A stretch of 64,000 nt of DNA from Pseudomonas psychrophila HA-4 (GTDB lineage: Bacteria > Pseudomonadota > Gammaproteobacteria > Pseudomonadales > Pseudomonadaceae), in the NCBI RefSeq assembly GCF_000282975.1, contig NZ_ALJC01000091.1, positions 38,837 through 102,836 of the forward strand, read 5' to 3'. Below, one piece after another: positions 38,913-46,962 of this stretch (the stretch's first letter is position 1; each line of letters opens with the position of its first letter). The notes under the pieces were generated by a model. That model ran no database searches. It was not told the DNA's origin and was given only the letters and a program-made list of their open reading frames with translations. Both the position numbers and the translations under genes were made by a program.

Positions 38913-39174
38913 GACGGTTATAAGGGTCGGTGACGAAAAGGGCGGGTATTTTAACAGGCTGAGCAGATATTGCCGCCACTCTGCGACAGTGTGACGTAGC
39001 CCTCGATCTGAAATTGCCGCTTTTGGTACTTTGCCGCAGGCTACCTGGCCTATTTACGTCTACCGTTCGGTATGCGCAAGCTAGGTGCATTTGATAAACG
39101 GTGTCATTTGCCATTAGCCGATAGCACGCCATAATGCCCATCGCCTGAATTTATGCAGAGTCTAGGGAGCTAGC

Positions 39175-40845
39175 TTGTCTACGCCTGTCGAACCCTTGCG
39201 TTTGCTGCTACTGGCCAAAGAGCCGTCTTGGGCAGCGTTGTTGCGTGAGTGTCTGACGCCTATGGGAAGTTCGGTCGTATTAATGTGCGCGCCGAGCTGG
39301 GAGTCGGTGAGCTATTTGTTCGAAAACGATCAAAATGCGCTGCTCCTGACCACACCGGCCCAGCAGCCCCTCGCGGGCCGCTGTCGCCTGTCCACTGTAT
39401 TGTTGCTGGATGCCGAGCCAGCGATGCCGCCCCAAGACGCCTGCGACTGGCTGGTCAGCACCAGCCTGAATACCGATGTGCTGCGCCGCTGCCTGCGCCA
39501 TGTGCATGAACGCGGTGTGCTTGAAAACACGTTGCAACGCTTGGCCGAAGAAGACCCGCTGACCGGCATCGCCAACCGACAAGGCTTCCAAACGTTGCTA
39601 GCGGTGCGCCTGGCCGAAAACGATGGGCGCGGGATCGCCCTCGGGCATCTGGACTTGGACAACTTCCGCCATGCCAATGACGCGCTGGGGCATCAGGCTG
39701 GCGACCGCCTGATCCTGCAAGTGGTGGCACGCCTCAAAAGCCAACTCGAAGCCTGCGATCAGGTGGCTCGTCTGGGCAGCGACGAGTTCGCCCTGTTGAT
39801 CGACACCCGCCGCGCCCCTGAGCGCGCCGCCTGGATGGCTGAGCGCATCACCGAGGTCATGGCCGAGTCTTATTGGATCGACGGCGAAAGCTTGCTGATC
39901 GGCTGCAGCCTGGGCATCGCCCACGCCCGCACCAATGCCGGAGCCGATCCCTTGATGTGGCACGCACACATCGCAATGCAGCAGGCCAAAAGCACGCAGG
40001 GCTGCACGTATCACGTATTCGACGAGCGCATAAATCGCAATGCCCGCTGTCTCGCTGATCTAGAGAGCGAACTGCGCCGGGCCTTGCGCCGTGACGAGCT
40101 TGAACTGCATTACCAGCCGCGTATGGACCTAAGCTCGGGCTTGATTGTGGGGATCGAAGCGCTGGTGCGTTGGCGCCACGGCGAACGTGGCCTGCTCGCG
40201 CCCAGCGAATTTGTGCCGCTGGCTGAGCAAAGCGGGCTAATCGTGCCATTGGGCTACTGGGTTATTTCCCGGGCCTTGCGCGATATGCAGGCGCTGCGCG
40301 AACACGGACTGAGCGCACTGCACATGGCCGTTAACCTGTCGTTCCGCCAGTTCCAAGACAGCCAGTTACTCTCAACCCTCAGCCGCTTGATCTCCGAGCA
40401 CGGGGTTGATGCTCAATGGCTGGAATTTGAGCTGACTGAAACGGCAGTCATGCGCCGCAGTGACATGGTGAAACAGACCATGGATGCGCTGGGGCGACTG
40501 GGGGTGCGCTTCTCTCTGGATGATTTTGGTACTGGTTTTTCATCCTTTGTGCACCTCAATAGCCTGCCCATTACCCTGCTTAAAATTGACAAAAGCTTTG
40601 TCGGCGGCATGGAAGACCGCGAAGAGAACCGCAAGCTGGTACACGCGATGATCAACCTGGCGCACAACCTTCAATTGCAAGTCGTGGCCGAAGGCGTAGA
40701 AACCCCGGAGCAACTGGCGCTATTGCGTGATTTTGCCTGCGATCAGGTGCAGGGCTACCTCATCAGCAAACCATTGCCGATCACTGAACTGGTGGAGTAT
40801 TTAACCCTTGGGGCTCAGCAGAAAGTAGCCCTCGACGCTCACTAA
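39175..40845 (+). CDS. c-di-GMP phosphodiesterase with degenerate GGDEF domain (ProE-like)
   Basis: 556 residues. An N-terminal receiver-like region (about 1-115) lacks a clear phosphorylatable aspartate. The GGDEF domain has GSDEF in place of GGDEF (about residue 200), so cyclase activity is unlikely. The EAL domain (about 300-550) keeps its acidic residues: EAL in GIEALVRW, the glutamate in ELTETAVM, DDFGTGFSS and EGVETPEQL. Degradation of c-di-GMP is therefore expected. The start is TTG at 39175. The counterpart I recall in P. aeruginosa (PA5295, ProE) is an active phosphodiesterase; same-gene identity is inferred from gene order. Confidence 0.85.
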   Translation: MSTPVEPLRLLLLAKEPSWAALLRECLTPMGSSVVLMCAPSWESVSYLFENDQNALLLTTPAQQPLAGRCRLSTVLLLDAEPAMPPQDACDWLVSTSLNTDVLRRCLRHVHERGVLENTLQRLAEEDPLTGIANRQGFQTLLAVRLAENDGRGIALGHLDLDNFRHANDALGHQAGDRLILQVVARLKSQLEACDQVARLGSDEFALLIDTRRAPERAAWMAERITEVMAESYWIDGESLLIGCSLGIAHARTNAGADPLMWHAHIAMQQAKSTQGCTYHVFDERINRNARCLADLESELRRALRRDELELHYQPRMDLSSGLIVGIEALVRWRHGERGLLAPSEFVPLAEQSGLIVPLGYWVISRALRDMQALREHGLSALHMAVNLSFRQFQDSQLLSTLSRLISEHGVDAQWLEFELTETAVMRRSDMVKQTMDALGRLGVRFSLDDFGTGFSSFVHLNSLPITLLKIDKSFVGGMEDREENRKLVHAMINLAHNLQLQVVAEGVETPEQLALLRDFACDQVQGYLISKPLPITELVEYLTLGAQQKVALDAH

Positions 40846-40861
40846 CAGCGCCTAGAAAACT

Positions 40862-41002
40862 CGTAGCAGTTGTCGAGCTCTGCGAGGCTACGTCCGATTG
40901 CGTAGCGATCGTAAATCCTGAGCATCCTGTGTCATTTATCAAACGTGATAGCCCACTAACGACGGCTACGCCGCCGGACGTAGCCTTCGGCAACTGCTAC
41001 GA
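40862..41002. repeat. large inverted REP-like pair, type II copy 3
   Basis: CGTAGCAGTTGTCGAG with TGCGAGGCTACGTCCG at the left mirrors CGGACGTAGCCTTCGGCAAC and TGCTACG at the right. It occupies the gap between convergent genes, as do the other two copies or their neighbours. Confidence 0.8.
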
Positions 41003-41009
41003 GATACCA

Positions 41010-42410
41010 CTACCCAGCGACTAGTTGCGCTACCTTCGCCGCCTTGCGCTCACGCTTGAGCATGCGCCGCACTTTCCATTCAAACGCCAACGTGAGACTG
41101 ACTGACGAGCAGGCCAGGCCCAAGGCCAAGCCCCACCACACGCCCGTTGGCCCCCAGCCGAGTGTGAATGCCATCAGCCAGGCAGTCGGCGCGCCAATCA
41201 CCCAGTAGCAGAACAGCCCAACCAGAAAGGTGGTCTTGGCATCTTTGAGTCCACGAATCGCCCCCATGGCGATGGTTTGCGTGCCATCAAACAATTCGAA
41301 CCACGCTGCCACGGCTAGCAGGCTGACCGCCAACTCGAACACGGGGCGGAACGCAGGGTCGTTGTAATCCAGAAACAGACCAATCAACTGGTTCGGCCAG
41401 AACCAGAACACCACTGAAAACCCGAGCATGGCCGCCGCGCCGAAACCTATTCCCACCCGGCCCGCTAGGCGTGCCCGCAGCAAGTCACCAGCACCGTAAT
41501 GCTGACCGATACGCATGGTGATGGCGTACGACATGCCTGCTGGAACCATGAACGCCACAGACACGATCTGTAACGCGATTTGGTGCGCAGCTAACTGCGT
41601 GCTGCCCATGGTGCCCATACACAATGCCGCGAATGCAAACAGCCCGACTTCGACGGCGTAGGTGCCGCCAATCGGTAAACCGAGGCGCCATAGTTCGCGT
41701 AAATACGTCAGGTTAATCCGCGACAGGCCTTGGCGAATCGGATAAGCGTCGTAAGCCGGGTGCTTATGGATATGCCAGGCCAAACCGAGCGCCATAAAGG
41801 TTGCGACAATTGCCGTTACCAAGCCAATGCCCATCAGTCCCAGTTTTGGCAGACCGAACATCCCGGTGATCAACGCGTAATTGAGCAGGAAGTTGGCCAC
41901 GGTGCCAATTAGGCTGATCACCATGACTGGGGTTGCCCGACCCATGGCGCTGGTAAAACCGCGCAAGGCCATAAACGTCATATAACCGGGCAAGGCGAGT
42001 GGCAGCAGTAACAAAAACTCACCCGCCGTCTCAACGTTGGTCGGCGTCTGGCCAAATAGCAGCAACAGCGGTTTGATATTCCACAGTACCAGCGCGCCCA
42101 CCAGGGCCAACGCCCACGCCAGCCATAACCCTGCCTGAGTCAGACGGGTGGCGCCTTCAATGTCGCCAGAGCCTTGGCGAATCGAGACGAGCGTGCCGAC
42201 TGCTGCGATCACGCCGATGCAAAAAATCGACACGAATGAGTAGCTCGCGGCCCCCAAACTTCCACCTGCCAACGCCTCTGGACTCAGGCGAGCCATCATT
42301 AATGTGTCGGTCAGCACCATCAGCATGTGCGCCAACTGCGAGGCGATCAGCGGCCCTGCCAGCCGCAGAATGGCCCAGAGCTCGATACGTACTGGATGCT
42401 GTTTTGTCAT
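41010..42410 (-). CDS. MATE-family efflux protein (NorM type)
   Basis: 466 residues with about twelve hydrophobic helices in two halves that repeat each other. The N-terminal half includes AGPLIASQLAHMLMVLTDTLMM, a typical MATE opening; the second half includes YAVEVGLFAFAALCMGTMGSTQLAAHQIALQI. These exporters use sodium or proton gradients to expel cationic drugs, but the substrate here cannot be read. It is divergent from a LysR-type regulator, which may control it (inference). Confidence 0.9.
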   Translation of the reverse strand: MTKQHPVRIELWAILRLAGPLIASQLAHMLMVLTDTLMMARLSPEALAGGSLGAASYSFVSIFCIGVIAAVGTLVSIRQGSGDIEGATRLTQAGLWLAWALALVGALVLWNIKPLLLLFGQTPTNVETAGEFLLLLPLALPGYMTFMALRGFTSAMGRATPVMVISLIGTVANFLLNYALITGMFGLPKLGLMGIGLVTAIVATFMALGLAWHIHKHPAYDAYPIRQGLSRINLTYLRELWRLGLPIGGTYAVEVGLFAFAALCMGTMGSTQLAAHQIALQIVSVAFMVPAGMSYAITMRIGQHYGAGDLLRARLAGRVGIGFGAAAMLGFSVVFWFWPNQLIGLFLDYNDPAFRPVFELAVSLLAVAAWFELFDGTQTIAMGAIRGLKDAKTTFLVGLFCYWVIGAPTAWLMAFTLGWGPTGVWWGLALGLACSSVSLTLAFEWKVRRMLKRERKAAKVAQLVAG

Positions 42411-42559
42411 TGGTTTGATTTCTTAAGTGCGTTGAAAGGCTGATTCTCGGCGCGTTAGGTAGATTAAGCAAAAGGATAAAAACGATTACTGGCATGACTA
42501 ATACTCATGCTATATAGCGTTTTAAATGGCCTTCACGTCGCACAATCGGACTTTTCCTC

Positions 42560-43480
42560 ATGAGTCGTAGTCTTCCTCCTCTTTATGCCTTGCGCGCCTT
42601 CGAGGCTGCAGCACGTCACCACTCATTTACCCGAGCGGGAGAAGAACTGTCGATCACTCAGAGCGCCATTAGCCGACACATCAAAACGCTGGAAGCGCAT
42701 TTCGCCTGCCGTTTATTTCAACGCAACGGCCGCACCTTGCAACTGACTGAAGCCGCCCGCCTGCTGTTACCCGGTGTTCGCGAGGGGTTTAGCGCACTCG
42801 AACGCGCCTGTACTACGTTGCGCGCCGAAGATGACATCCTGCGCATGAAAGCACCCTCGACCCTGACCATGCGCTGGCTATTGGCCCGTCTTAGCCGTTT
42901 TCGCCATCTGCAAGCAGGAAACGAAGTGCAACTGACCAGCGCCTGGATGGACATCGACCATGTGGATTTTAATCTGGAGCCTTTTGACTGCGCGGTACTG
43001 CTGAGCAGCGGCCACTTTCCACCCGACTGGGAGGTCACGCTGCTGTTTCCGGAAATGCTGATACCCGTGGGTGCGCCCAACTTGCTGGACGATCAACCGT
43101 GGGATGCAAAACGTTTGGCGGGCACTGAGCTGCTGCACCCAACACCCGACCGTCGAGACTGGCGGCGCTGGCTCGACTGCATGGGCCTCAATGGCCAAAT
43201 TTCACTGAAGGGCGGACAAGTGTTCGATACCTTGGAATTGGGCATGATCGCGGCTGCGCGGGGGTATGGCATCTCCATGGGGGACTTGCTGATGGTGGCC
43301 GAAGACGTAGCCCAAAATCGCTTGAGCCTACCGTTCCCGAGCGCCGTGGCCAGCGGTGAAAACTATTACTTGGTCTGGCCAAAAACCCGGCCCGGTGGCG
43401 AACGTCTGCGTCGTTTGAGCGACTTTTTACAAAATGAAGTCGCTGCGATGGAGCTTCCAGCGGTAGAGCGATTGGAGTAA
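42560..43480 (+). CDS. LysR-family transcriptional regulator (GcvA-like)
   Basis: 306 residues. The N-terminal helix-turn-helix contains LYALRAFEAAARHHSFTRAG and ITQSAISRHIKTLEAHFACR, characteristic of the GcvA branch. The rest is the effector-binding domain (LKAPSTLTMRWLLARL-like strand near residue 95). It is divergent from the MATE gene over 149 bases, and its stop is followed 107 bases later by hcp. The inducer is unknown. Confidence 0.88.
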   Translation: MSRSLPPLYALRAFEAAARHHSFTRAGEELSITQSAISRHIKTLEAHFACRLFQRNGRTLQLTEAARLLLPGVREGFSALERACTTLRAEDDILRMKAPSTLTMRWLLARLSRFRHLQAGNEVQLTSAWMDIDHVDFNLEPFDCAVLLSSGHFPPDWEVTLLFPEMLIPVGAPNLLDDQPWDAKRLAGTELLHPTPDRRDWRRWLDCMGLNGQISLKGGQVFDTLELGMIAAARGYGISMGDLLMVAEDVAQNRLSLPFPSAVASGENYYLVWPKTRPGGERLRRLSDFLQNEVAAMELPAVERLE

Positions 43481-43587
43481 ATCGGCGGAATTATCAGTTT
43501 CTTCGCAATATTCAGAATCGCCCTACACATCGACCAAAACGACCCGCCATAGACTGCTTTCTTTTCTCTCAACAGGTAAAGCAGTTA

Positions 43588-44085
43588 ATGGCTAATAACA
43601 GCTATATGACCCTTAGCGGCGTCAACAGCGGGCTCATGTCGGCCGGCTGCTCCACACCTGATTCCATGGGCAACAAGTGCCAAGCAGCGCACATTGACGA
43701 AATCATGGTGCTGTCTGTCGACCACAGCCTGCTCTCGGGCAACACCACCAGCGAGTTCGGCAGCAATGCCAGACATGCCCCGGTGGTGATCACCAAATAC
43801 ATTGATAAATCATCACCCCTGCTTGCAAAGGCACTGGATGACGGTGAATACGTGAAATGCGTTATTCACCTGTACCGAGCCTCAGCGACTGTCGGTGAAG
43901 AAAAGTATTACAAAATCGAATTACGCGAAGCCCGCATTGCACACATCACCCTCAGCGTGCCGCCCGCGACGTCACGCGGAGACTCGCAACCCGTCGAAAT
44001 CGTGTCCATTCGCTACGGCGACATCATTCTGGAACATATCGCTGCCCGCACCAGTGCTGGCATGACCTGGCAGACGGGGAAATGA
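43588..44085 (+). CDS. hcp: type VI secretion tube protein Hcp (orphan copy)
   Basis: 165 residues. The start MANNSYMTLSGVNSG, HIDEIMVLSVDHSL near residue 37 and VVITKYIDKSSPLLAKALDDG near 67 match the beta-barrel Hcp that stacks into the secretion tube. No sheath, baseplate or ATPase gene lies nearby, so this is an orphan copy that would depend on a T6SS encoded elsewhere. Its stop overlaps the start of the next gene (ATGA), which suggests that the next protein rides on this Hcp. Base composition is like the core genome. Confidence 0.92.
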   Translation: MANNSYMTLSGVNSGLMSAGCSTPDSMGNKCQAAHIDEIMVLSVDHSLLSGNTTSEFGSNARHAPVVITKYIDKSSPLLAKALDDGEYVKCVIHLYRASATVGEEKYYKIELREARIAHITLSVPPATSRGDSQPVEIVSIRYGDIILEHIAARTSAGMTWQTGK

Positions 44086-44774
44086 ACGCCCCACTCTGCA
44101 CCTTAAAAGACGTCGACCAAGCCGCCGAAGAACTGATGGCGCTTGGGTGCAAAGTCGGCGCCCGGCATATCAATGATGGCGCTGCGCGACTGGGGTTTTT
44201 GGGTGAAATCAGGGCTTTGGCAGAAGAGGTTTATCAAGATATTGAAGACGGGGTTATTAGTGCGGCAGAGGGGGTTGAGGCGCTTTGGGATGAGCATGAG
44301 GCGTTGCGGGATAAGGCGGGGTTTTATTTGACTAATGGGATTACGACAGCGGCAGGAGCAATGCAAATCAAAGCGGGAGTTACAGTAACGGGAGGAACCT
44401 TAGGCGTCGGATCTCCTTTCGGAGCTTTATTAATCTCACACGGTGTAAATAATATTTACGAAGGATCTGTAAACATTTACAACGGCCCAGAATATCTGAA
44501 TGCGCAAGGCCCTATGAGATTAGGATATCAAACATTGATGGGAGGGATGAACGAGGGAAATATACTATATGGATCAATAGATATTCTTTCGTCAGCTGGC
44601 TCTCTTATGGTTCTTAAGCGCAAACCAAAATCCATACAGTTGTTCAGACGCGACCCCATCAACTTCGAGCACGCTTATAAACAGTCAGGAAAGCTGGCTT
44701 TGATATTTGAGGGAGTAGCTAACTTTGTTACGATCTTATCAATGACTCCTGAAAACAATCCCGAAGAAAATTAA
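44082..44774 (+). CDS. candidate T6SS effector, DUF4225-like
   Basis: 230 residues, overlapping hcp by four bases. The N-terminal 85 residues are helical and acidic (LKDVDQAAEELMALG, LAEEVYQDIEDGVISAAEG). From about residue 86 comes a Gly/Ala-rich hydrophobic part (ITTAAGAMQIKAGVTV, VGSPFGALLISHGVNNIYEG) and then RKPKSIQLFRRDP and FEHAYKQSGKLALIFEG. The LISHGVNNIYE stretch and the end match my recall of DUF4225 proteins. The DNA becomes AT-rich at about 44340, inside the gene. Membrane-active toxicity is a guess supported by hydrophobic segments and by the membrane-protein array opposite. Confidence 0.7.
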   Translation: MNAPLCTLKDVDQAAEELMALGCKVGARHINDGAARLGFLGEIRALAEEVYQDIEDGVISAAEGVEALWDEHEALRDKAGFYLTNGITTAAGAMQIKAGVTVTGGTLGVGSPFGALLISHGVNNIYEGSVNIYNGPEYLNAQGPMRLGYQTLMGGMNEGNILYGSIDILSSAGSLMVLKRKPKSIQLFRRDPINFEHAYKQSGKLALIFEGVANFVTILSMTPENNPEEN

Positions 44775-44797
44775 ATTTTCTCAAAAAACCCATACAG

Positions 44798-45007
44798 TCA
44801 TACCACTCCCCGTAACCTTGGGATGTAAAAAATCAGTCCCACTACAGAAATCACAACATACACCACAATGTAAGTTACGCGCAGGTTAAAATCTTCTAAA
44901 AAAAACATCTCTTTCAGTGCCCAGACTACAATAGCCGTGTATAAAAGTGACGAGCCTAACACGAGAAATATAACAGCCAAATAATATCTAATGTTTTCAA
45001 AATTCAT
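44798..45007 (-). CDS. small membrane protein, array member 1 (candidate immunity)
   Basis: 69 residues with two to three hydrophobic helices: AVIFLVLGSSLLYTAIVVWAL and VTYIVVYVVISVVGLIFY, ending IPRLRGVV. The start at 45007 follows GGAGAGCGTGAC. In an ungapped alignment it shares 36 of 68 positions with member 6 (46354-46578), including the ENIR start, the YT...VVWALK core and the IPRLRG end. It is the last gene of the minus-strand array and convergent with the effector. No homologue is known to me. Confidence 0.75.
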   Translation of the reverse strand: MNFENIRYYLAVIFLVLGSSLLYTAIVVWALKEMFFLEDFNLRVTYIVVYVVISVVGLIFYIPRLRGVV

Positions 45008-45101
45008 GTCACGCTCTCCACTGAGACAACACAACAACGCCTAATATTTTCCGATCACACATAACATCTAGACACTCACAACCACAACCACAGCTAACGT
45101 C

Positions 45102-45311
45102 TTACCAGTACTTTCGAAATTTAGGGATATAAAAGCGCACAGCTAGGACCACAACAAACAGGTATACGACACCCACCAAAATACGCCTATGAACTACTTC
45201 AAGCGGAATTACCTGAACGAAGCACCAAACAATAATTACCGAATAGGTCATAGATCCAGCTAAAAGAGCCAGATACATACCTAGTACTGATATTTTTTCT
45301 CTAAAACTCAT
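45102..45311 (-). CDS. small membrane protein, array member 2 (candidate immunity)
   Basis: 69 residues starting MSFREKISVLGMYLALLAG, with two to three hydrophobic helices and a basic, aromatic end (KFRKYW). AAGGAGAGCGAT stands directly before the ATG. It shares 23 of 66 ungapped positions with member 5 (46090-46293), notably REKIS at the start and RKxW at the end. The common Y-S-x-I-I-V-W core places it in the same family as member 1. Confidence 0.75.
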   Translation of the reverse strand: MSFREKISVLGMYLALLAGSMTYSVIIVWCFVQVIPLEVVHRRILVGVVYLFVVVLAVRFYIPKFRKYW

Positions 45312-45464
45312 ATCGCTCTCCTTACAAATATTAAATTTCCGTCAATCAAGACAGGCGACAGGATCAACACCTATTAAAAACGATCACTAATTTATAGGTT
45401 GTAGTGACCGCAAACACACTCAATCTAAATTCTGCACCCTCAGCAACTCGTGCAAACCACATCT

Positions 45465-45683
45465 TCATTTTTGAAACCACACCTCGCGTAATATTTTAAA
45501 TTGACAAAAGTATAAAGCTCCAAAAACCATACAAAACAAAATGCCTGATAAGAGCAATGGCGGCCTGCCTTCCCAATCGAATATATATCGAGCAAATGCG
45601 AGTAATAACGCAGTATAAAACCCTGACACACCAAATAATGCCAAGCACACGCTAACAATAGATACATCCCACCCAAAGCGCAT
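45465..45683 (-). CDS. small membrane protein, array member 3 (candidate immunity)
   Basis: 72 residues starting MRFGWDVSIVSVCLALFG. It contains SGFYTALLLAFARYIF, the family core (F-Y-T-A followed by hydrophobic residues), and LLLSGILFCMVFGALYF as a later helix. I chose the start at 45683 because GGAG lies six bases upstream and the length then matches its neighbours; an upstream start at 45725 is possible. The core aligns best with member 4. Confidence 0.68.
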   Translation of the reverse strand: MRFGWDVSIVSVCLALFGVSGFYTALLLAFARYIFDWEGRPPLLLSGILFCMVFGALYFCQFKILREVWFQK

Positions 45684-45859
45684 AGATACTCCAAAAGTAA
45701 TAAATACCGCAGTCACTATAGCCATCTACCCCAGATTTTCCTACCGCAGAAAAATCAACTTATTACTACTCCAAGCACTACCTAAACATGAGGAAAAGCT
45801 TGATATTTTATTTGCAACTATCGCCTATGCCAAATCGAATCCCACCTAGGAAAGTAAAA

Positions 45860-46048
45860 TCAAAACCCAAAAATAGCAACAACCAAATATATGCATCCAG
45901 CGAAAAAATAAAGATACTTGTCACTAACAGTAAACACCACATCAACAGCACCCAATATAATAGCCGTCCAAAAATCAGAGGCACCTAGCACGGTAAAAAT
46001 AAGGCCTAAAAAAGAACTGACAGTTAGCTTATTAATTACAACCCTCAA
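45860..46048 (-). CDS. small membrane protein, array member 4 (candidate immunity, short)
   Basis: 62 residues with SSFLGLIFTVLGASDFWTAIILGAV, the family core with W in place of Y, then a last helix YLYFFAGCIYLVVAIFGF that ends without the basic tail of the other members. The start is TTG at 46048 with AGGAGGATTTGTC upstream, a very strong site. The missing tail may mean an altered or decaying copy. Confidence 0.65.
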   Translation of the reverse strand: MRVVINKLTVSSFLGLIFTVLGASDFWTAIILGAVDVVFTVSDKYLYFFAGCIYLVVAIFGF

Positions 46049-46089
46049 GACAAATCCTCCTATAAATGTTTATAGACTATAATCTCTAC

Positions 46090-46293
46090 CTACCACATCT
46101 TACGCAAAACTAGCACGCTGTAACGGATACTCAAATAGACGAGAACACTATACAAAAAACCCCTCAAGAAAAAGAAGTACACCCCGCTTGAGCCTGTCAA
46201 AACCTCAACCCCCCATATAATCAGTTCAGCGTAAAATACACATGACGCTATAACAACCAAATACAGCCCAAGAATAGATATTTTTTCCCTCAT
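46090..46293 (-). CDS. small membrane protein, array member 5 (candidate immunity)
   Basis: 67 residues starting MREKISILGLYLVVIAS with hydrophobic helices throughout and a final LRKMW. AAAGGG stands upstream of the ATG at 46293; a GTG-type start at 46338 would add 15 residues. It pairs with member 2 by REKIS and RKxW. The core reads F-Y-A-E-L-I-I-W. Confidence 0.7.
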   Translation of the reverse strand: MREKISILGLYLVVIASCVFYAELIIWGVEVLTGSSGVYFFFLRGFLYSVLVYLSIRYSVLVLRKMW

Positions 46294-46353
46294 AAATGCC
46301 AACCCTTTAAGACACAGTTTTCTAAAGCTCACAACCACTTCAAGTATCTATAT

Positions 46354-46578
46354 TCACACAATCCCGCGGAGCCTTGGAATATGTAATTTCAACCCAAAAA
46401 AAACGATAACCACATACACAACGACATATACAATCTGCAATGTAATACCCTCCAGCAGAATTATTTTTTTAAGCGCCCAGACAACAAGCAATGTATAAAA
46501 TATGGCACAACCAAAAACCAATAACGACACCATAAAACAATGCCTAATATTTTCATTGTTAATTTTAATCATCACCAC
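46354..46578 (-). CDS. small membrane protein, array member 6 (candidate immunity)
   Basis: 74 residues from a GTG at 46578 (GGAGG nine bases before it) or 72 from the ATG at 46572. It contains NNENIRHCFMVSLLVFG, IFYTLLVVWALKKI and the end HIPRLRGIV. It is the closest relative of member 1 at the far end of the array. Hydrophobic helices dominate. Confidence 0.73.
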   Translation of the reverse strand: MVMIKINNENIRHCFMVSLLVFGCAIFYTLLVVWALKKIILLEGITLQIVYVVVYVVIVFFGLKLHIPRLRGIV

Positions 46579-46646
46579 TAATTGCCACCTCCCCTTTAAA
46601 AAATCCTGCAGAACAAGACGTCAATATATACACTCTAAACACTCCC

Positions 46647-46943
46647 TTAATCCGGTAATTTGCTAGGAAATAGCTCCAAAGAAATTAGTATTACTATAGT
46701 CATATATGCAAGAGCCTTATATAACCACCAGGGCACTCTACTCACCCAGTAACGCACAACCATAAATTGCTTCACTCCGCGAGAATGATTCAATTGATTT
46801 ATACTTCGGTCTTCTGGAGCGTGAGACCTATAGACAATTATAAAAACAACACAAAAAAGCGCTACACGAACCACTGTAGCAGCGTGTCCTTTATCAGGAA
46901 TGAACAGCAAAATAACTATCAACGAGAAAAATGCAATCAGCAC
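46647..46943 (-). CDS. small membrane protein, first gene of the array strand, unrelated
   Basis: 98 residues from a GTG at 46943 without a strong ribosome site, so the start is uncertain. The hydrophobic N-terminus MLIAFFSLIVILLFIPDKG, a second helix (VVRVALFCVVFIIVYRS) and a third near residue 78 (LYKALAYMTIVILISLELF) predict three membrane segments. It lacks the W-centred core of the other six. AT-rich like its neighbours. Function unknown. Confidence 0.5.
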   Translation of the reverse strand: MLIAFFSLIVILLFIPDKGHAATVVRVALFCVVFIIVYRSHAPEDRSINQLNHSRGVKQFMVVRYWVSRVPWWLYKALAYMTIVILISLELFPSKLPD

Positions 46944-46962
46944 AAGTCACCATAACTATCAT

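Noticed and set aside
45440..45694. 84-codon minus-strand frame overlapping array member 3 in another frame
   Set aside because: It lacks the family core and a ribosome site; the alternative frame matches its neighbours in length and motif.
45788..45988. 66-codon plus-strand frame within the array
   Set aside because: It is Lys/Asn/Ser-rich, lacks a ribosome site and overlaps array member 4; it looks like chance in AT-rich DNA.
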